This document shows positions 36,141-45,346 of a stretch of 64,000 nucleotides of DNA, in pieces; position 1 is the first letter of the stretch, and each line of letters begins with the position of its first letter. Source of the DNA: Paractinoplanes aksuensis. GTDB taxonomy: Bacteria > Actinomycetota > Actinomycetes > Mycobacteriales > Micromonosporaceae. The notes beneath the pieces are model-generated. The model worked only from the letters and a program-made list of their open reading frames with translations, was not told where the DNA came from and made no database searches. Location of the stretch: contig NZ_JAMYJR010000001.1 of NCBI RefSeq assembly GCF_024137025.1, positions 341,541-405,540 of the forward strand. Reading direction: 5' to 3'. Both the position numbers and the translations under genes were made by a program.

Positions 36141-36200
36141 CTTACGATCTGCAGGCGCTCCGAGCGGGAAGCGCTCTGACCCAGCGGGTCGCCGGTGCGA

Positions 36201-36938
36201 TCAGGTCAACGGCACCGGGATCCGGGCCTCCACCTCGAAGGAGGCCCGGTCGGCCCGGTAGACGTCGCGGGCGAACTCGATGCAGCGGCCCGCCTCGTCG
36301 TACGTGGACCGGGTGAGCAGGATGCCGGCCGACGCGCTGCGGACCCGCAGCCGGGCGCACGACGCGTCGTCGATGACGATCGACTGGATGGTGGCACTGG
36401 CGCTCACCGGCACGACCCCGTAGTGCTCGCGCAGCAGCTCCCACAGCGAGCCGGTCAGCGCCTGGCCGAGCAGACCCGGGGTCAGGGCGGCCGCGAAGTA
36501 CGTGGTCTCGAGCGCGATCGGCTCGTCGTCGGCGAACCGCAGCCGGTGCAGGGCGTGCACCTTCTCGCCGCCGGCCAGGTCGAGTGCGGCCTTGGCCGAG
36601 ACCGTGGGCTCGCGTTCCTCGGCCCACAGCAGCTGGGCGGCGGGACGGCGGCCGGCCCGCATGATCTCGTCGGAGAAGCTGCCGATGTGGAACGGCACCC
36701 GGGCCTCGGCCACGAACGTGCCGCGCGGGGGCTTGCGGTAGACGTAGCCCTCGCTCTCGAGCAGCGACAGCGCGTGCCGGGCCGTCATGCGGCTGACCGC
36801 GTAGGTCTCGCTGAGCTCGCGCTCGGACGGCATCAGCGTGTGCGGGGCGAGTTTCTCGCCGGTGATGCGGTCGCGCAGCTCGGCGGCGATCGCCACGTAT
36901 CTCGGGGATGTTGCGCCTCGGGAAATTTCGCTCGCCAC
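36201..36938 (-). CDS. GntR/HutC-family regulator
   Basis: 245 aa from GTG 36938. Winged helix (about 12-75: MPSERELSETYAVSRMTARH) and a UTRA ligand domain (about 95-240). Divergent from the permease-kinase operon, whose promoter is followed by an exact HutC-type site (GT-N-TA-N-AC at 36989-36996). Likely a repressor released by the operon's substrate or a phosphorylated form of it. Confidence 0.9.
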   Translation of the reverse strand: MASEISRGATSPRYVAIAAELRDRITGEKLAPHTLMPSERELSETYAVSRMTARHALSLLESEGYVYRKPPRGTFVAEARVPFHIGSFSDEIMRAGRRPAAQLLWAEEREPTVSAKAALDLAGGEKVHALHRLRFADDEPIALETTYFAAALTPGLLGQALTGSLWELLREHYGVVPVSASATIQSIVIDDASCARLRVRSASAGILLTRSTYDEAGRCIEFARDVYRADRASFEVEARIPVPLT

Positions 36939-36940
36939 CG

Positions 36941-36969
36941 TTGACAGGCTACCTCGTCTGGACGATACC
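36941..36969 (+). promoter_or_regulatory. Promoter of the permease-glp-like operon
   Basis: TTGACA (36941-36946), 17-bp spacer, GATACC (36964-36969). Good sigma-A-type match, 54 bp before ATG 37023, directly upstream of the GntR operator. Confidence 0.65.
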
Positions 36970-36983
36970 GTGTGGCCTCGACC

Positions 36984-37001
36984 ACATGGTCTATACCATG
37001 T
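36984..37001. promoter_or_regulatory. HutC-type GntR operator
   Basis: ACATGGT-CTAT-ACCATGT, perfect 7-bp arms. The core GTCTATAC (36989-36996) matches the HutC consensus GT-N-TA-N-AC. An additional TGTGG...CCACA pair spans 36971-36986. Position just after the promoter fits repression. Confidence 0.7.
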
Positions 37002-37022
37002 CCGGGAAGAGGGGAGGCGCGC

Positions 37023-38507
37023 ATGACCGAGAGTGCAGACCGCGACGAGCTCGCGAGATTCGGATACCAGCCGTCGTTCGAGCGGCGGACCAGCAAGTTC
37101 GCGTCGTTCGCCGTCGCGTTCGCGTTCGTGTCGATCGCGACCGGCATCTTCACCACGTACGGATCGGTCCTGAACTCCTCGGGCCCGATCGGCATCTGGA
37201 CCTGGCCGATCGCGGTCGTGGGTCAGCTCGCGGTCGCCTTCGTGATCGGGTCGCTGGCCTCGCGCATCCCGGTCACCGGGTACGCCTACCAGTGGACGTC
37301 GCGGCTGGCCAACCCGGTCCTGGGCTGGATCATCGGCTGGATCTCGTTCATGTTCCTGGCCGTCGTGGTCGTCGCCGTCGACTACACGGTCGCCTCCACC
37401 GTCCTGCCCGTGCTGCTCAGCTACGAGGCCACCAGCGGCATCACCTGGGCCATCACGGCCGTCATCCTGCTCGCCCAGGGCCTGCTGATCGCCGGCTCGA
37501 CCCGCTGGACCGAGAAGGTCAACAACGCGGCGGTCAGCGCCGAGCTGGTCGGCATGGTCCTGCTGACCCTGCTGCTGCTGATCGTGGCCGCCGTCCGCAG
37601 CCAGATGGACTTCGGCAACCTGTTCAGCAAGGGCGCGGTGCCGGCCGAGGGCTACTGGAGCTTCGGTGACTGGACCACGGCCGGGCCCTGGATGCTGGGG
37701 TTCCTGCTCGGCGCGTTCACGATCGTCGGCTTCGAGTCGGCGGCCAACCTGGCCGAGGAGACCAACGACCCGGAACGGGTGGTGCCGCGGGCGATGTGGC
37801 AGGCCGTGCTGGCCTCGGGGGTGCTCGGCTTCCTCTTCCTGGTCGCGGTGACCCTGGCCGCCGGCGATCCGATTGCGCTGGCCGAGTCGGGCACGCCCAT
37901 CGCCGACGTCATCGAACGCACGCTCGGCTCGGTCGTGAGCACGCTTTTGCTCGTACTCGTGGTGCTTGCGATCTTTGCCTGCGGTCTGGTCATCATGCTG
38001 ACCGGCACCCGCCTGACCTGGGCCATGTCGCGCGACAAGCGCTTCCCGGGCTGGTCGCAGCTCAACCAGGTCTCACCCCGGTTCCGTACGCCGCTGAAGG
38101 CCACGGTCATGTACGTGGTGCTGGCCGAGGTCATCCTGGGCGTGTTCACCGCGTTCTCCGAGGACGCGCTGTTCACCCTGTTCGGCGCGGCCACCCTGCT
38201 GCCCGCGGTCATCTACGCCGCGACCATCGCGCTCTACCTGGCCAAGCGGAAGTCGCTGCCGGCCAACGGCAAGTTCGACCTGGGCCGCTGGGAGAAGCCG
38301 GTGCTGGCCGTGGCCGTGGTCTGGCTCGTCTTCGAGCTGGCCCTGTTCCGCGACACCAGCTTCCGCGACGCCTGGCTCTACGTGCTGGTGCTGCTGGTCA
38401 TCGGCGGCGTCTACCTGGGCGCGCTGCTCGTCACCCGCGGCCGCCAGGCCCTCGACATGCCCGACATGCACTCCATCGACCACGAACTCGACCAGGCCCG
38501 GAGCTGA
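37023..38507 (+). CDS. APC-superfamily permease
   Basis: 494 aa, 12 membrane helices. TM1 region FAFVSIATGIFTTYGS; TM6 region WMLGFLLGAFTIVGFESAAN. Amino-acid/polyamine-type secondary transporter. Start ATG 37023 follows GGGGAGG. First gene of a four-gene operon with an FGGY kinase and two flavoproteins, so its substrate is probably what the kinase phosphorylates or a precursor. That is unusual for an amino-acid permease. Confidence 0.9.
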   Translation: MTESADRDELARFGYQPSFERRTSKFASFAVAFAFVSIATGIFTTYGSVLNSSGPIGIWTWPIAVVGQLAVAFVIGSLASRIPVTGYAYQWTSRLANPVLGWIIGWISFMFLAVVVVAVDYTVASTVLPVLLSYEATSGITWAITAVILLAQGLLIAGSTRWTEKVNNAAVSAELVGMVLLTLLLLIVAAVRSQMDFGNLFSKGAVPAEGYWSFGDWTTAGPWMLGFLLGAFTIVGFESAANLAEETNDPERVVPRAMWQAVLASGVLGFLFLVAVTLAAGDPIALAESGTPIADVIERTLGSVVSTLLLVLVVLAIFACGLVIMLTGTRLTWAMSRDKRFPGWSQLNQVSPRFRTPLKATVMYVVLAEVILGVFTAFSEDALFTLFGAATLLPAVIYAATIALYLAKRKSLPANGKFDLGRWEKPVLAVAVVWLVFELALFRDTSFRDAWLYVLVLLVIGGVYLGALLVTRGRQALDMPDMHSIDHELDQARS

Positions 38508-38509
38508 GC

Positions 38510-39931
38510 ATGCACATCCTCGCCATCGACCAGGGCACGTCCGGCACCAAGGCCGTCGTCACCGACGAGAAGGGACAGGTCCTGGCGACCGTCGAGGAAC
38601 CGCTGCACCCCGTTTACCTCGACGGCGGCGGGGTCGAGCAGGACCCCCGCGAGCTGCTCGGCTCGGTGCTCAGCGCCGGGCGGTGGGCCGCCGCCGAGGC
38701 CGGGGTGCCGCTGGACGCGGTCGCGCTGGCCAACCAGGGCGAGACGGTGCTGGCCTGGGACCGGAGTACGGGCGACCCGCTGGGCCCGGCGATCGTGTGG
38801 CAGGACCGCCGGGCCGAGGCCGTGTGCGCGGCCCGGTCCGGCTCGGCCCCGCGGGTGGCCGAGCTGACCGGGCTCGTGCTCGACCCGTACTTCTCGGCAC
38901 CCAAGATGCGCTGGCTGCGCGACCACCGCACCACCGACGGCGTCGTCACCACCACTGACACCTGGCTCGTGCACCAGCTGTGCGGCGTGTTCGTCACCGA
39001 CGCGTCCACGGCGAGCCGGTCGCTGGTGCTCGACCTCGACGCGGTCGACTGGTCGGGCGAGCTGCTCTCGCTGTTCGGACTCGACGGCGAGGAGCTGCCC
39101 GAGATCGTGGCCAGCGACGCGATCGTGGGCACGACCCGGGCGTTCGGGAGCGAGCTGCCGGTCACCGGGCTGATCGTCGACCAGCAGGCGGCGCTGCTGG
39201 CGGAGAACTGCCTCGAGGCCGGGACGGCCAAATGCACGTACGGGACCGGGGCTTTTCTGCTTGCCCAGCTGGGCCCGGCGGCGGCTCGGTCCGGGGCCGG
39301 GCTGGCCACCTCGGTCGCGTGGCAGCTGCGGGGCGGGACCGGGTACTGCGTGGACGGTCAGGTCTACACGGCGGCGTCGGCCGTGCGCTGGATGTGCGAC
39401 CTGGGCCTGATCAGCGGGGCCGACCAGCTCGACACGGTGGCCGCCCCGGATTCGGGCGGTGTGTTGTGCGTGCCGGCGCTGGCCGGGCTGGCCGCGCCCT
39501 GGTGGGACTCGTCGGCCACGGCCGCCCTGACCGGCATGACATTGAGTACGGGCCGCGGGCACCTCGTGCGGGCCGTGCTCGACGGCATCGCGGCCCAGGT
39601 GGCCGCGCTGGTCACGCTGACCGGGGACGACCTGGGCACCCCGCTGACCCGGCTGCGCGCGGACGGCGGCCTGACCCGGTCCCGTGTCCTGATGCAGGCC
39701 CAGGCCGACCTGGCCCAGCTGCCGGTCGACATCTATCCGTCGCCGCACGCCACCGCCCTCGGCGCGGCCGCCTGCGCCCGGCTGGCGCTGGACCCCTCGG
39801 TGACGCCCGGTGAGGTGGTCGGCGGGTGGGAGCCCTCGGCGACGTACGAACCGTCGTGGTCCGCCGACCGCGCCGCGGAACACCTCGAACGGTGGAACAA
39901 CGCCGTCGCCGGCACGAAGGGGCAGAAGTGA
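38510..39931 (+). CDS. FGGY-family carbohydrate kinase (glycerol-kinase-like)
   Basis: 473 aa. N-terminal phosphate-binding motif ILAIDQGTSGTKAVVTDEKG, IVWQDRRAE, VDQQAALLAEN, TYGTGAFLLAQLG, and the C-terminal adenosine motif RLRADGGLTRSRVLMQAQAD. The order of motifs is that of glycerol kinase. Start ATG 38510, 2 bp after the permease stop. Followed by GlpA- and GlpB-like oxidoreductases, so it likely makes glycerol 3-phosphate or a related polyol phosphate. Confidence 0.9.
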   Translation: MHILAIDQGTSGTKAVVTDEKGQVLATVEEPLHPVYLDGGGVEQDPRELLGSVLSAGRWAAAEAGVPLDAVALANQGETVLAWDRSTGDPLGPAIVWQDRRAEAVCAARSGSAPRVAELTGLVLDPYFSAPKMRWLRDHRTTDGVVTTTDTWLVHQLCGVFVTDASTASRSLVLDLDAVDWSGELLSLFGLDGEELPEIVASDAIVGTTRAFGSELPVTGLIVDQQAALLAENCLEAGTAKCTYGTGAFLLAQLGPAAARSGAGLATSVAWQLRGGTGYCVDGQVYTAASAVRWMCDLGLISGADQLDTVAAPDSGGVLCVPALAGLAAPWWDSSATAALTGMTLSTGRGHLVRAVLDGIAAQVAALVTLTGDDLGTPLTRLRADGGLTRSRVLMQAQADLAQLPVDIYPSPHATALGAAACARLALDPSVTPGEVVGGWEPSATYEPSWSADRAAEHLERWNNAVAGTKGQK

Positions 39932-41298
39932 ACCCGACCTACGACGTGGCCGTGATCGGCGGCGGCATCGTCGGCGCGGCCATCGCCCGGCTGCTCGGCG
40001 GCACCCCGCTGTCGACCGTGCTCGTCGAGGGCCGCGACGACGTGGGCGACGGCACCAGCAAGGCCAACACCGCGATCCTGCACACCGGCTTCGACGCCAA
40101 GCCGGGCACGCTCGAATCGGAGCTCGTGGCCCGCGGTTATCACCTGCTGGGGTCGTACGCCTCGGAAGTGGGCATCCCGGTCGAGCGCACCGGGGCTCTG
40201 CTGGTGGCCTGGACCGAGGAGCAACTCGCGTCGTTGCCCTCGCTGCTCGAGAAGGCGGAGAAGAACGGCTACCGCGCCTGCCGGCTGGTGGACGCGGACG
40301 AGGTCTACCGCCGCGTGTCGGCGCTGGCCGCCGGGGCGCTGGGCGCGCTGACCGTGCCCGGCGAGTCGATCATCTGCACCTGGACGACGAATCTGGCGCT
40401 GGCCACGGACGCGGTCAACCGCGGGGTCACGCTGCTGCGGGGGAAGCGGGTCACGGGTGTCACCGGCGGCGCTCTCCGGTTCGACGACGGATCGTCCGTG
40501 GCCGCGCGCTGGGTGATCAACGCGGCCGGGCTCGGGGCCGACAAGATCGACGAGCTTTTCGGGTACGACCGGTTCACCGTCACGCCTCGCCGCGGCGAGC
40601 TGTTCGTGTTCGACAAGCTGGCGCGGCCGCTGGTGCCGGTGATCGTGCTCCCGGTGCCGTCCAAGGTGGGCAAGGGCGTGCTGGTCAGCCCCACGATCTA
40701 CGGCAACGTGATGCTGGGGCCGACGGCTGAGGACCTCGACGACCGCACCGCCACCGGCACGTCGGAGGAGGGGTTCGCCTTCCTGCGCACCAAGGGGGCC
40801 GAGCTGATGCCCACGTTGCTGGACGAGGAGGTCACCGCCTCGTACGCGGGTCTGCGGGCCGCCATCGACCGCGACGACTATTTGATATCGCTCGACGAGG
40901 ACCAGCGCTACCTGCTGGTCGGCGGGATCCGGTCGACCGGGCTCACCGCGGGCATGGCGATCGCCGAGCACGTCGTCTCGCTGCTCTCCGACCACCTGGA
41001 CGTGTCGGCCCGGCCCGGCCTGCCCCCGCCGCCGCGCATGCCGAACATCGGCGAGGCCGGCGTGAGGCCGTACCAGGACGCCGCTCTGATCGCGGCCGAC
41101 CCGGCGTACGGGCAGATCGTCTGTTTCTGCGAGCGGGTGACCCGGGGCGAGATCCGGGACGCGTTCGCCTCGCCGATCCCGCCGGCCGGACTCGAAGGCC
41201 TGCGGCGGCGGACCCGGGCCATGAACGGCCGCTGCCAGGGCTTCTATTGCGGCGCCGAGGTGCAGGCGCTCATCGAGAACGAGGGGGAGACGCGATGA
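39928..41298 (+). CDS. GlpA-like FAD-dependent dehydrogenase with BFD-like Cys domain
   Basis: 456 aa from GTG 39928 (GTGA overlap with the kinase stop). FAD motif VAVIGGGIVGAAIARLLGG at the N-terminus, DAO-type substrate domain, then a C-terminal BFD-like [2Fe-2S] domain with Cys ligands in IVCFCERVTRGEI and GRCQGFYCG. This matches the A subunit of anaerobic glycerol-3-phosphate dehydrogenase. Pairs with the GlpB-like gene that follows; no glpC is present, so electron transfer to the membrane must use another partner. Substrate identity is inference. Confidence 0.87.
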   Translation: MNPTYDVAVIGGGIVGAAIARLLGGTPLSTVLVEGRDDVGDGTSKANTAILHTGFDAKPGTLESELVARGYHLLGSYASEVGIPVERTGALLVAWTEEQLASLPSLLEKAEKNGYRACRLVDADEVYRRVSALAAGALGALTVPGESIICTWTTNLALATDAVNRGVTLLRGKRVTGVTGGALRFDDGSSVAARWVINAAGLGADKIDELFGYDRFTVTPRRGELFVFDKLARPLVPVIVLPVPSKVGKGVLVSPTIYGNVMLGPTAEDLDDRTATGTSEEGFAFLRTKGAELMPTLLDEEVTASYAGLRAAIDRDDYLISLDEDQRYLLVGGIRSTGLTAGMAIAEHVVSLLSDHLDVSARPGLPPPPRMPNIGEAGVRPYQDAALIAADPAYGQIVCFCERVTRGEIRDAFASPIPPAGLEGLRRRTRAMNGRCQGFYCGAEVQALIENEGETR

Positions 41299-42533
41299 GC
41301 GAGCACGTGCGGGTGGCCGTGGTCGGGGGCGGACCGGCCGGGCTGACCGCCGCGGCCGCTCTCGCGCCCCAGGTCGACGGGACGGTGCTCGTGCTCGAAC
41401 GCGAGCGGGAGACCGGCGGGATCCCGCGCCACAGCGACCACCCGGGCTACGGGATGCGCGACCTGCGGCGGTTCATCTCAGGTCCCGCGTACGGCCGGCA
41501 CCTGACCGAAAGGGCCGAGCGGGCCGGGGCTCGGCTGGAGACGGAGGCGATGGTCACCGGATGGGCCGCGGACCGCGCCCTGGAGGTCACGTCGCCCCGC
41601 GGCCGCCGCACGATCACGGCCGACGCGGTGGTGCTGGCGACCGGCGCCCGCGAACGCCCCCGCCCCGCCCGTTTGATCCCCGGCGACCGTCCCGACGGTG
41701 TCTACACGACGGGCCAGCTGCAGCAGCTCGTCCACCTGCACCATCGCGATGTGGGCCGGCGCGCGGTGGTGATCGGGGCCGAGCAGGTGAGCTGGTCGGC
41801 CGTGCTGACTTTGCGCGAGGCCGGCTGCCGCACGGTCCTGATGACGAGCGAATACGACCGGCCCGAGGTGTACGCGGCCTTCGACCGGCCGGGCCGCCTG
41901 GCCTTCCGCGTGCCCGTGCGCACCCGCACCCGGGTCGTCGCCATCCACGGCCGGGGCCGGGTCGAAGCGGTCGAGATCGAGGATCTGCGCACCGGCCGCC
42001 GTCGCCGCGTCCCGTGCGACACCGTCATCACCACCGCCGACTGGATCCCCGATCACGAGCTGGCCCGGCTGGGCGGCCTGCGGCTCGACCCCGGCACCCG
42101 GGGCCCACGGGTCGACGCCACGCTCGCCACCAGCGGCGACGGCGTGTTCGCGGCGGGCAACCTGCTGCACCCGGTCGACACGGCCGACGTGGCCGCTCTC
42201 GACGGCCGCCACGTGGCCACGGCCGTTCTTGCGCACCTGCGCGGGGCCCCGGCCGCTCCCCGTGGCGTGGCGCTGGTGGCCGACGCCCCGCTGCGCTGGA
42301 TCGCCCCACAGCTGATCACGCCCGGTGGCCCGGCTCCCGCCCGCGGCCACCTGCTGGCCTGGGTCGACTCCTACCACCGCTTCCCGACCGTGACCGCCGT
42401 GCAGGACGGTCACGCTGTCGGCCACACCCGGCTCGCCTGGCCGGCCGCCCCCGGCCGCGTCTTCCGCATCCCGCACGCGTTGGTGCGCCGGGCCGACCCG
42501 GCCGGGGGTCCGGTCCATCTCGGACTGAAGTAG
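41295..42533 (+). CDS. GlpB-like FAD/NAD(P)-binding oxidoreductase
   Basis: 412 aa from ATG 41295 (ATGA overlap). FAD motif VAVVGGGPAGLTAAAAL; second Rossmann motif RAVVIGAEQVSWSAVLTLRE; late DGVFAAGNLLHPVDTADVAA. Small-flavoprotein type that, in fusions and operons with BFD-containing dehydrogenases, forms the second redox subunit. Last gene of the operon. Confidence 0.87.
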   Translation: MSEHVRVAVVGGGPAGLTAAAALAPQVDGTVLVLERERETGGIPRHSDHPGYGMRDLRRFISGPAYGRHLTERAERAGARLETEAMVTGWAADRALEVTSPRGRRTITADAVVLATGARERPRPARLIPGDRPDGVYTTGQLQQLVHLHHRDVGRRAVVIGAEQVSWSAVLTLREAGCRTVLMTSEYDRPEVYAAFDRPGRLAFRVPVRTRTRVVAIHGRGRVEAVEIEDLRTGRRRRVPCDTVITTADWIPDHELARLGGLRLDPGTRGPRVDATLATSGDGVFAAGNLLHPVDTADVAALDGRHVATAVLAHLRGAPAAPRGVALVADAPLRWIAPQLITPGGPAPARGHLLAWVDSYHRFPTVTAVQDGHAVGHTRLAWPAAPGRVFRIPHALVRRADPAGGPVHLGLK

Positions 42534-42546
42534 CCTGCTTCTCGGG

Positions 42547-43248
42547 GTGCCGACAGCGGACGAGATCTTCCTGAGCTACTGCCGGGACGACAGCGCTGGG
42601 TGGGCCCACTGGCTGAAGCTGCAGCTCGACCACCGCCTCGGCGTGAACGCCGCGTTTCTGGACACGACCTCGATCCAGCCGGGGACCGCCTGGCCCGGCC
42701 GGCTCCGCGAGGCCCTGCGCGCCGCCCGGATGGTCCTGGTGATCATCGGCCCGCGCTGGCTGAGCGCTCAGGGCGAGCATGCGCAGCGCCGGATCGACCA
42801 CCCTGAGGACTGGGTTCGGCAAGAAGTCCGGGTGGCGCTGGGACTGGACGTCCCCGTCGTTCCTGTGCTGGTGGACGGGGCGTCGATGCCGCATACGCTG
42901 GACGATGGCATTCGCGCGCGTTCAACCGTTCGCAAGCAGCGTCACGCTGTCCAAGGGCGGCTGTCCGAGCTGTTCGTGCAGCGCGACAAGGTCTACGACC
43001 TTGCCGATCAGTTCGCCCGTGGGCAGGACCTGGTGCATGTCCTCGCCGAACTCGACAAGATCGGTCAGTCGGTGTGCGGGCCGGCTTGGCCGCCACTGCC
43101 GCTTCCTCCTCAGTGGTGGGCCAGGCGGTGGGTCAGTAGGCCGGCCATGGCTCGTACGCCGTGGGCTATGGCTTTTTCGTCGGCGGCGAAGTCGGGGGAG
43201 TGGGGTGCGCCGTTGATGCCGGCCTCGGGGTCGGCCACGCCGAGGTAG
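42547..43248 (+). CDS. TIR-domain protein with run-on C-terminus
   Basis: The first ~115 residues are a TIR_2-type domain: ADEIFLSYCRDDSAGW, FLDTTSIQPGTAWPG, MVLVIIGPRWLSAQG, and the putative catalytic Glu93 in DWVRQEVRVAL (the NADase position in TIR enzymes). After MPHTLDDGIRAR the sequence no longer looks like a TIR protein. From about residue 180 it is antisense to the convergent M20 gene, with 139 bp of overlap. The 3' end is probably damaged, or the natural stop was lost. GTG 42547 has no clear ribosome site; 13 bp after the GlpB-like gene. Possible NAD-cleaving defence or signalling protein. Confidence 0.6.
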   Translation: MPTADEIFLSYCRDDSAGWAHWLKLQLDHRLGVNAAFLDTTSIQPGTAWPGRLREALRAARMVLVIIGPRWLSAQGEHAQRRIDHPEDWVRQEVRVALGLDVPVVPVLVDGASMPHTLDDGIRARSTVRKQRHAVQGRLSELFVQRDKVYDLADQFARGQDLVHVLAELDKIGQSVCGPAWPPLPLPPQWWARRWVSRPAMARTPWAMAFSSAAKSGEWGAPLMPASGSATPR

Positions 43249-44252
43249 AACATGGCGCCGGGCGCCTCGTCGAGGAACAGGGCGAAGTCCTCGCAGTTGA
43301 ACGGCCAGGACGCGTGGGCCCAGGCGACGGAGTCCGGGCCCAGCGCACTCGTGAGGTAGTGGCCGGCCGCCGTGCTCAGTTCGGGTGAGTTGACCATGGC
43401 CGGGAAGGGCTCGCCGGGGTACTCGACATAGCCGCCGGCTGACGCCGCGAGTTGCTCGATGTGGGCGCGCAGGGCCGGACCGCGCTCCTGGGGCCAGACC
43501 CGAAGCAGAACCTCGACGGCTTTGTCGTCGCTCCAGTGGGCCACGCTCACGGATTCCTGGGTCGCCGATGTCAGCACGGCCTGGAAGTGGGCGTGGTACT
43601 CGTCGATGCTGCGGGGGAACTCGACGGTGCCGAGCGCCGCCACCTGCGCCGCGACCGCCTCCGTGTCGCCCGGCAGCACGATGCGCACGTGGTCGAGCCC
43701 GGGCAGGCCGTTCCCGGGCGAGACGGCGAGAGTGCCGGTGGGGAACGGGCTGCAGTGGAGGGCGTAGAACTCGTGGGGTGCGAGGCGTTGCACCAGTCCC
43801 GTGTCGAGCATCGCGCGGGCGCCCCGCAGGTTCTCCTCGGCCGGCTGGAAGACGAACACCACCCGGCCCGGCGGCGGTTCGCTGCTCCGGGCCATTGTGC
43901 GGGCGACGCCGACGCCAATCGCGGTGTGCAGGTCGTGCCCGCACAGGTGCGCGACGCCCGGGTTGCGCGAGGCGAAGCCCTCGTCGAAGACCAGGCCCGA
44001 CGGCGGGATCGGCAGCACGTTGACCCGGGCGTCGACGGCGTCCATGTCGGCCCGGTAGGCGATCGTCGGACCGCCGGCCGATCCGTCGAGCACGGCCACG
44101 ACCCCATGGCCGCCCACGCCGGTCGTCACCTCGAGCCCGGCCGCGCGCAACTGGTCGGCGACCAGCCCGGCCGTCCGGCGCTCCTCGCCGGCCAGCTCGG
44201 GGTGGCGATGGATCTCGCGGCGGACCTCGATGATTTCGTCGTGCAGGTTCAT
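43110..44252 (-). CDS. M20-family amidohydrolase/peptidase
   Basis: 380 aa, zinc-dependent amidohydrolase of the M20D (hippurate hydrolase-like) group. Metal-site motifs: AYRADMDAV, HLCGHDLHTA, QPAEENLRGAR and the late His in GAPHSPDF. Dimerisation domain in between. Start ATG 44252 in an ATGA overlap with the upstream Tat-secreted protein gene. Probably deacylates an N-acyl amino acid or similar in the cytoplasm. Confidence 0.9.
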   Translation of the reverse strand: MNLHDEIIEVRREIHRHPELAGEERRTAGLVADQLRAAGLEVTTGVGGHGVVAVLDGSAGGPTIAYRADMDAVDARVNVLPIPPSGLVFDEGFASRNPGVAHLCGHDLHTAIGVGVARTMARSSEPPPGRVVFVFQPAEENLRGARAMLDTGLVQRLAPHEFYALHCSPFPTGTLAVSPGNGLPGLDHVRIVLPGDTEAVAAQVAALGTVEFPRSIDEYHAHFQAVLTSATQESVSVAHWSDDKAVEVLLRVWPQERGPALRAHIEQLAASAGGYVEYPGEPFPAMVNSPELSTAAGHYLTSALGPDSVAWAHASWPFNCEDFALFLDEAPGAMFYLGVADPEAGINGAPHSPDFAADEKAIAHGVRAMAGLLTHRLAHH

Positions 44253-45325
44253 GTGGCCTCGGCGTTGATCGCGAACTGGCGGTTGAGCTCGGTGGCCCGC
44301 TCGAGGTCGATGACGTCCTCGTCCTGCTCCCAGCCGCGCGGCAGCTCGACCGAGACGGCCTTGTTGCGGGCGGCCCAGGAGGCGGTGGCGAAGACCGAGC
44401 CCTCGGCGGCCTGGATCTTGGCCAGGGTCGCGGTCTGGAACTGCACCGGATGCCCGGCGCCGGCCGCCGTCACCATGTGCTGATAGATCCCCTCGTAGTC
44501 GGGCCGGTTCTGCACCGGCACGCCGTCGACCCAGCGCGCACTGAGGGAATTGTTGGCCCACACGCCGTACGCACCCATGGTGTTCTTCTGGTGGTCCATC
44601 AGCTCGATAGTGGTGGCCGGGCAGACCTTCAGCGCGCGGTCCTCGATCGTCTGCCACGGGTTGTAGGCCACCGACGAGGTGATGCCCAGCGGGCTCAGGT
44701 TGCGGTGGTGGGCGGCCATCGCCTGCTTCAGGGCGGCCTGGTCGGCGTCGTCGGTGTAGCCGACCGCGAGCGCCTTCTCGCGGTTGGCGGCCACGCCGAG
44801 CTGCTTGATGCACGGCTCGGCATAGACCGTGCAGGTGGCCGAGACCGTCACCTCGGCCCAGCGCGGCCTGTGCTTCAGCACGTCGGCCAGCGCGACCAGC
44901 AGACCCTCGTAGGCTTCGAGGAAGTCGTCGTTCCACCACTGCGGCACGGTGTGCTCGCTGTTGTCCTCCGGGTCCTTCCACCCGGCCAGCGGACCGTCAC
45001 CGAGCTCGAGCGCCCACGGCGGCGAGTCGGCCCCGGCCAGCAGGCGAAGCTTCAGGAACGGGTAGTCGGCCGGGGCGGCCGCTTCCGCCTGGTCGAGCAG
45101 GGCCTCGGCCGCGCCGTCGAACACAGTCTCCGCTGTGGGTTGCACGGTGTTCCAGGGCAGCCGCAGCACCAGCCCGCGCAGCCGTTTCTGGTTTCCCGGG
45201 CGTACGAGGTGATGTTCGCGCACAAGCAGGCCGGCAACCTGGCCGCGCGGCTCAGCGTCAGCGCCGAACCCCATGGCAGCGAGCGGAATTCCCGCGGCGA
45301 GCTTGAACATGTCTCGACGACGCAT
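44249..45325 (-). CDS. Tat-secreted protein, possibly glycosidase-like
   Basis: 358 aa from ATG 45325 (GTG 45334 possible). Twin-arginine signal (MRRRDMFKLAAGIPLAAMGF). The body begins LVLRLPWNTVQPTAETVFDG and continues with AVTVSATCTVYAEP-type strands, which suggests a TIM-barrel fold of glycoside-hydrolase style, but I cannot place it in a family. Overlaps the M20 gene by 4 bp, so a secreted enzyme may act before the cytoplasmic amidohydrolase. No transporter is in the operon. Confidence 0.7.
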   Translation of the reverse strand: MRRRDMFKLAAGIPLAAMGFGADAEPRGQVAGLLVREHHLVRPGNQKRLRGLVLRLPWNTVQPTAETVFDGAAEALLDQAEAAAPADYPFLKLRLLAGADSPPWALELGDGPLAGWKDPEDNSEHTVPQWWNDDFLEAYEGLLVALADVLKHRPRWAEVTVSATCTVYAEPCIKQLGVAANREKALAVGYTDDADQAALKQAMAAHHRNLSPLGITSSVAYNPWQTIEDRALKVCPATTIELMDHQKNTMGAYGVWANNSLSARWVDGVPVQNRPDYEGIYQHMVTAAGAGHPVQFQTATLAKIQAAEGSVFATASWAARNKAVSVELPRGWEQDEDVIDLERATELNRQFAINAEAT

Positions 45326-45346
45326 GCCGGGCACGGTACCAGTCCA

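Noticed and set aside
42922..43944. 340-aa minus-strand frame spanning the M20 gene
   Set aside because: Arg/Pro-rich shadow in another frame of the M20 gene; no recognised motifs.
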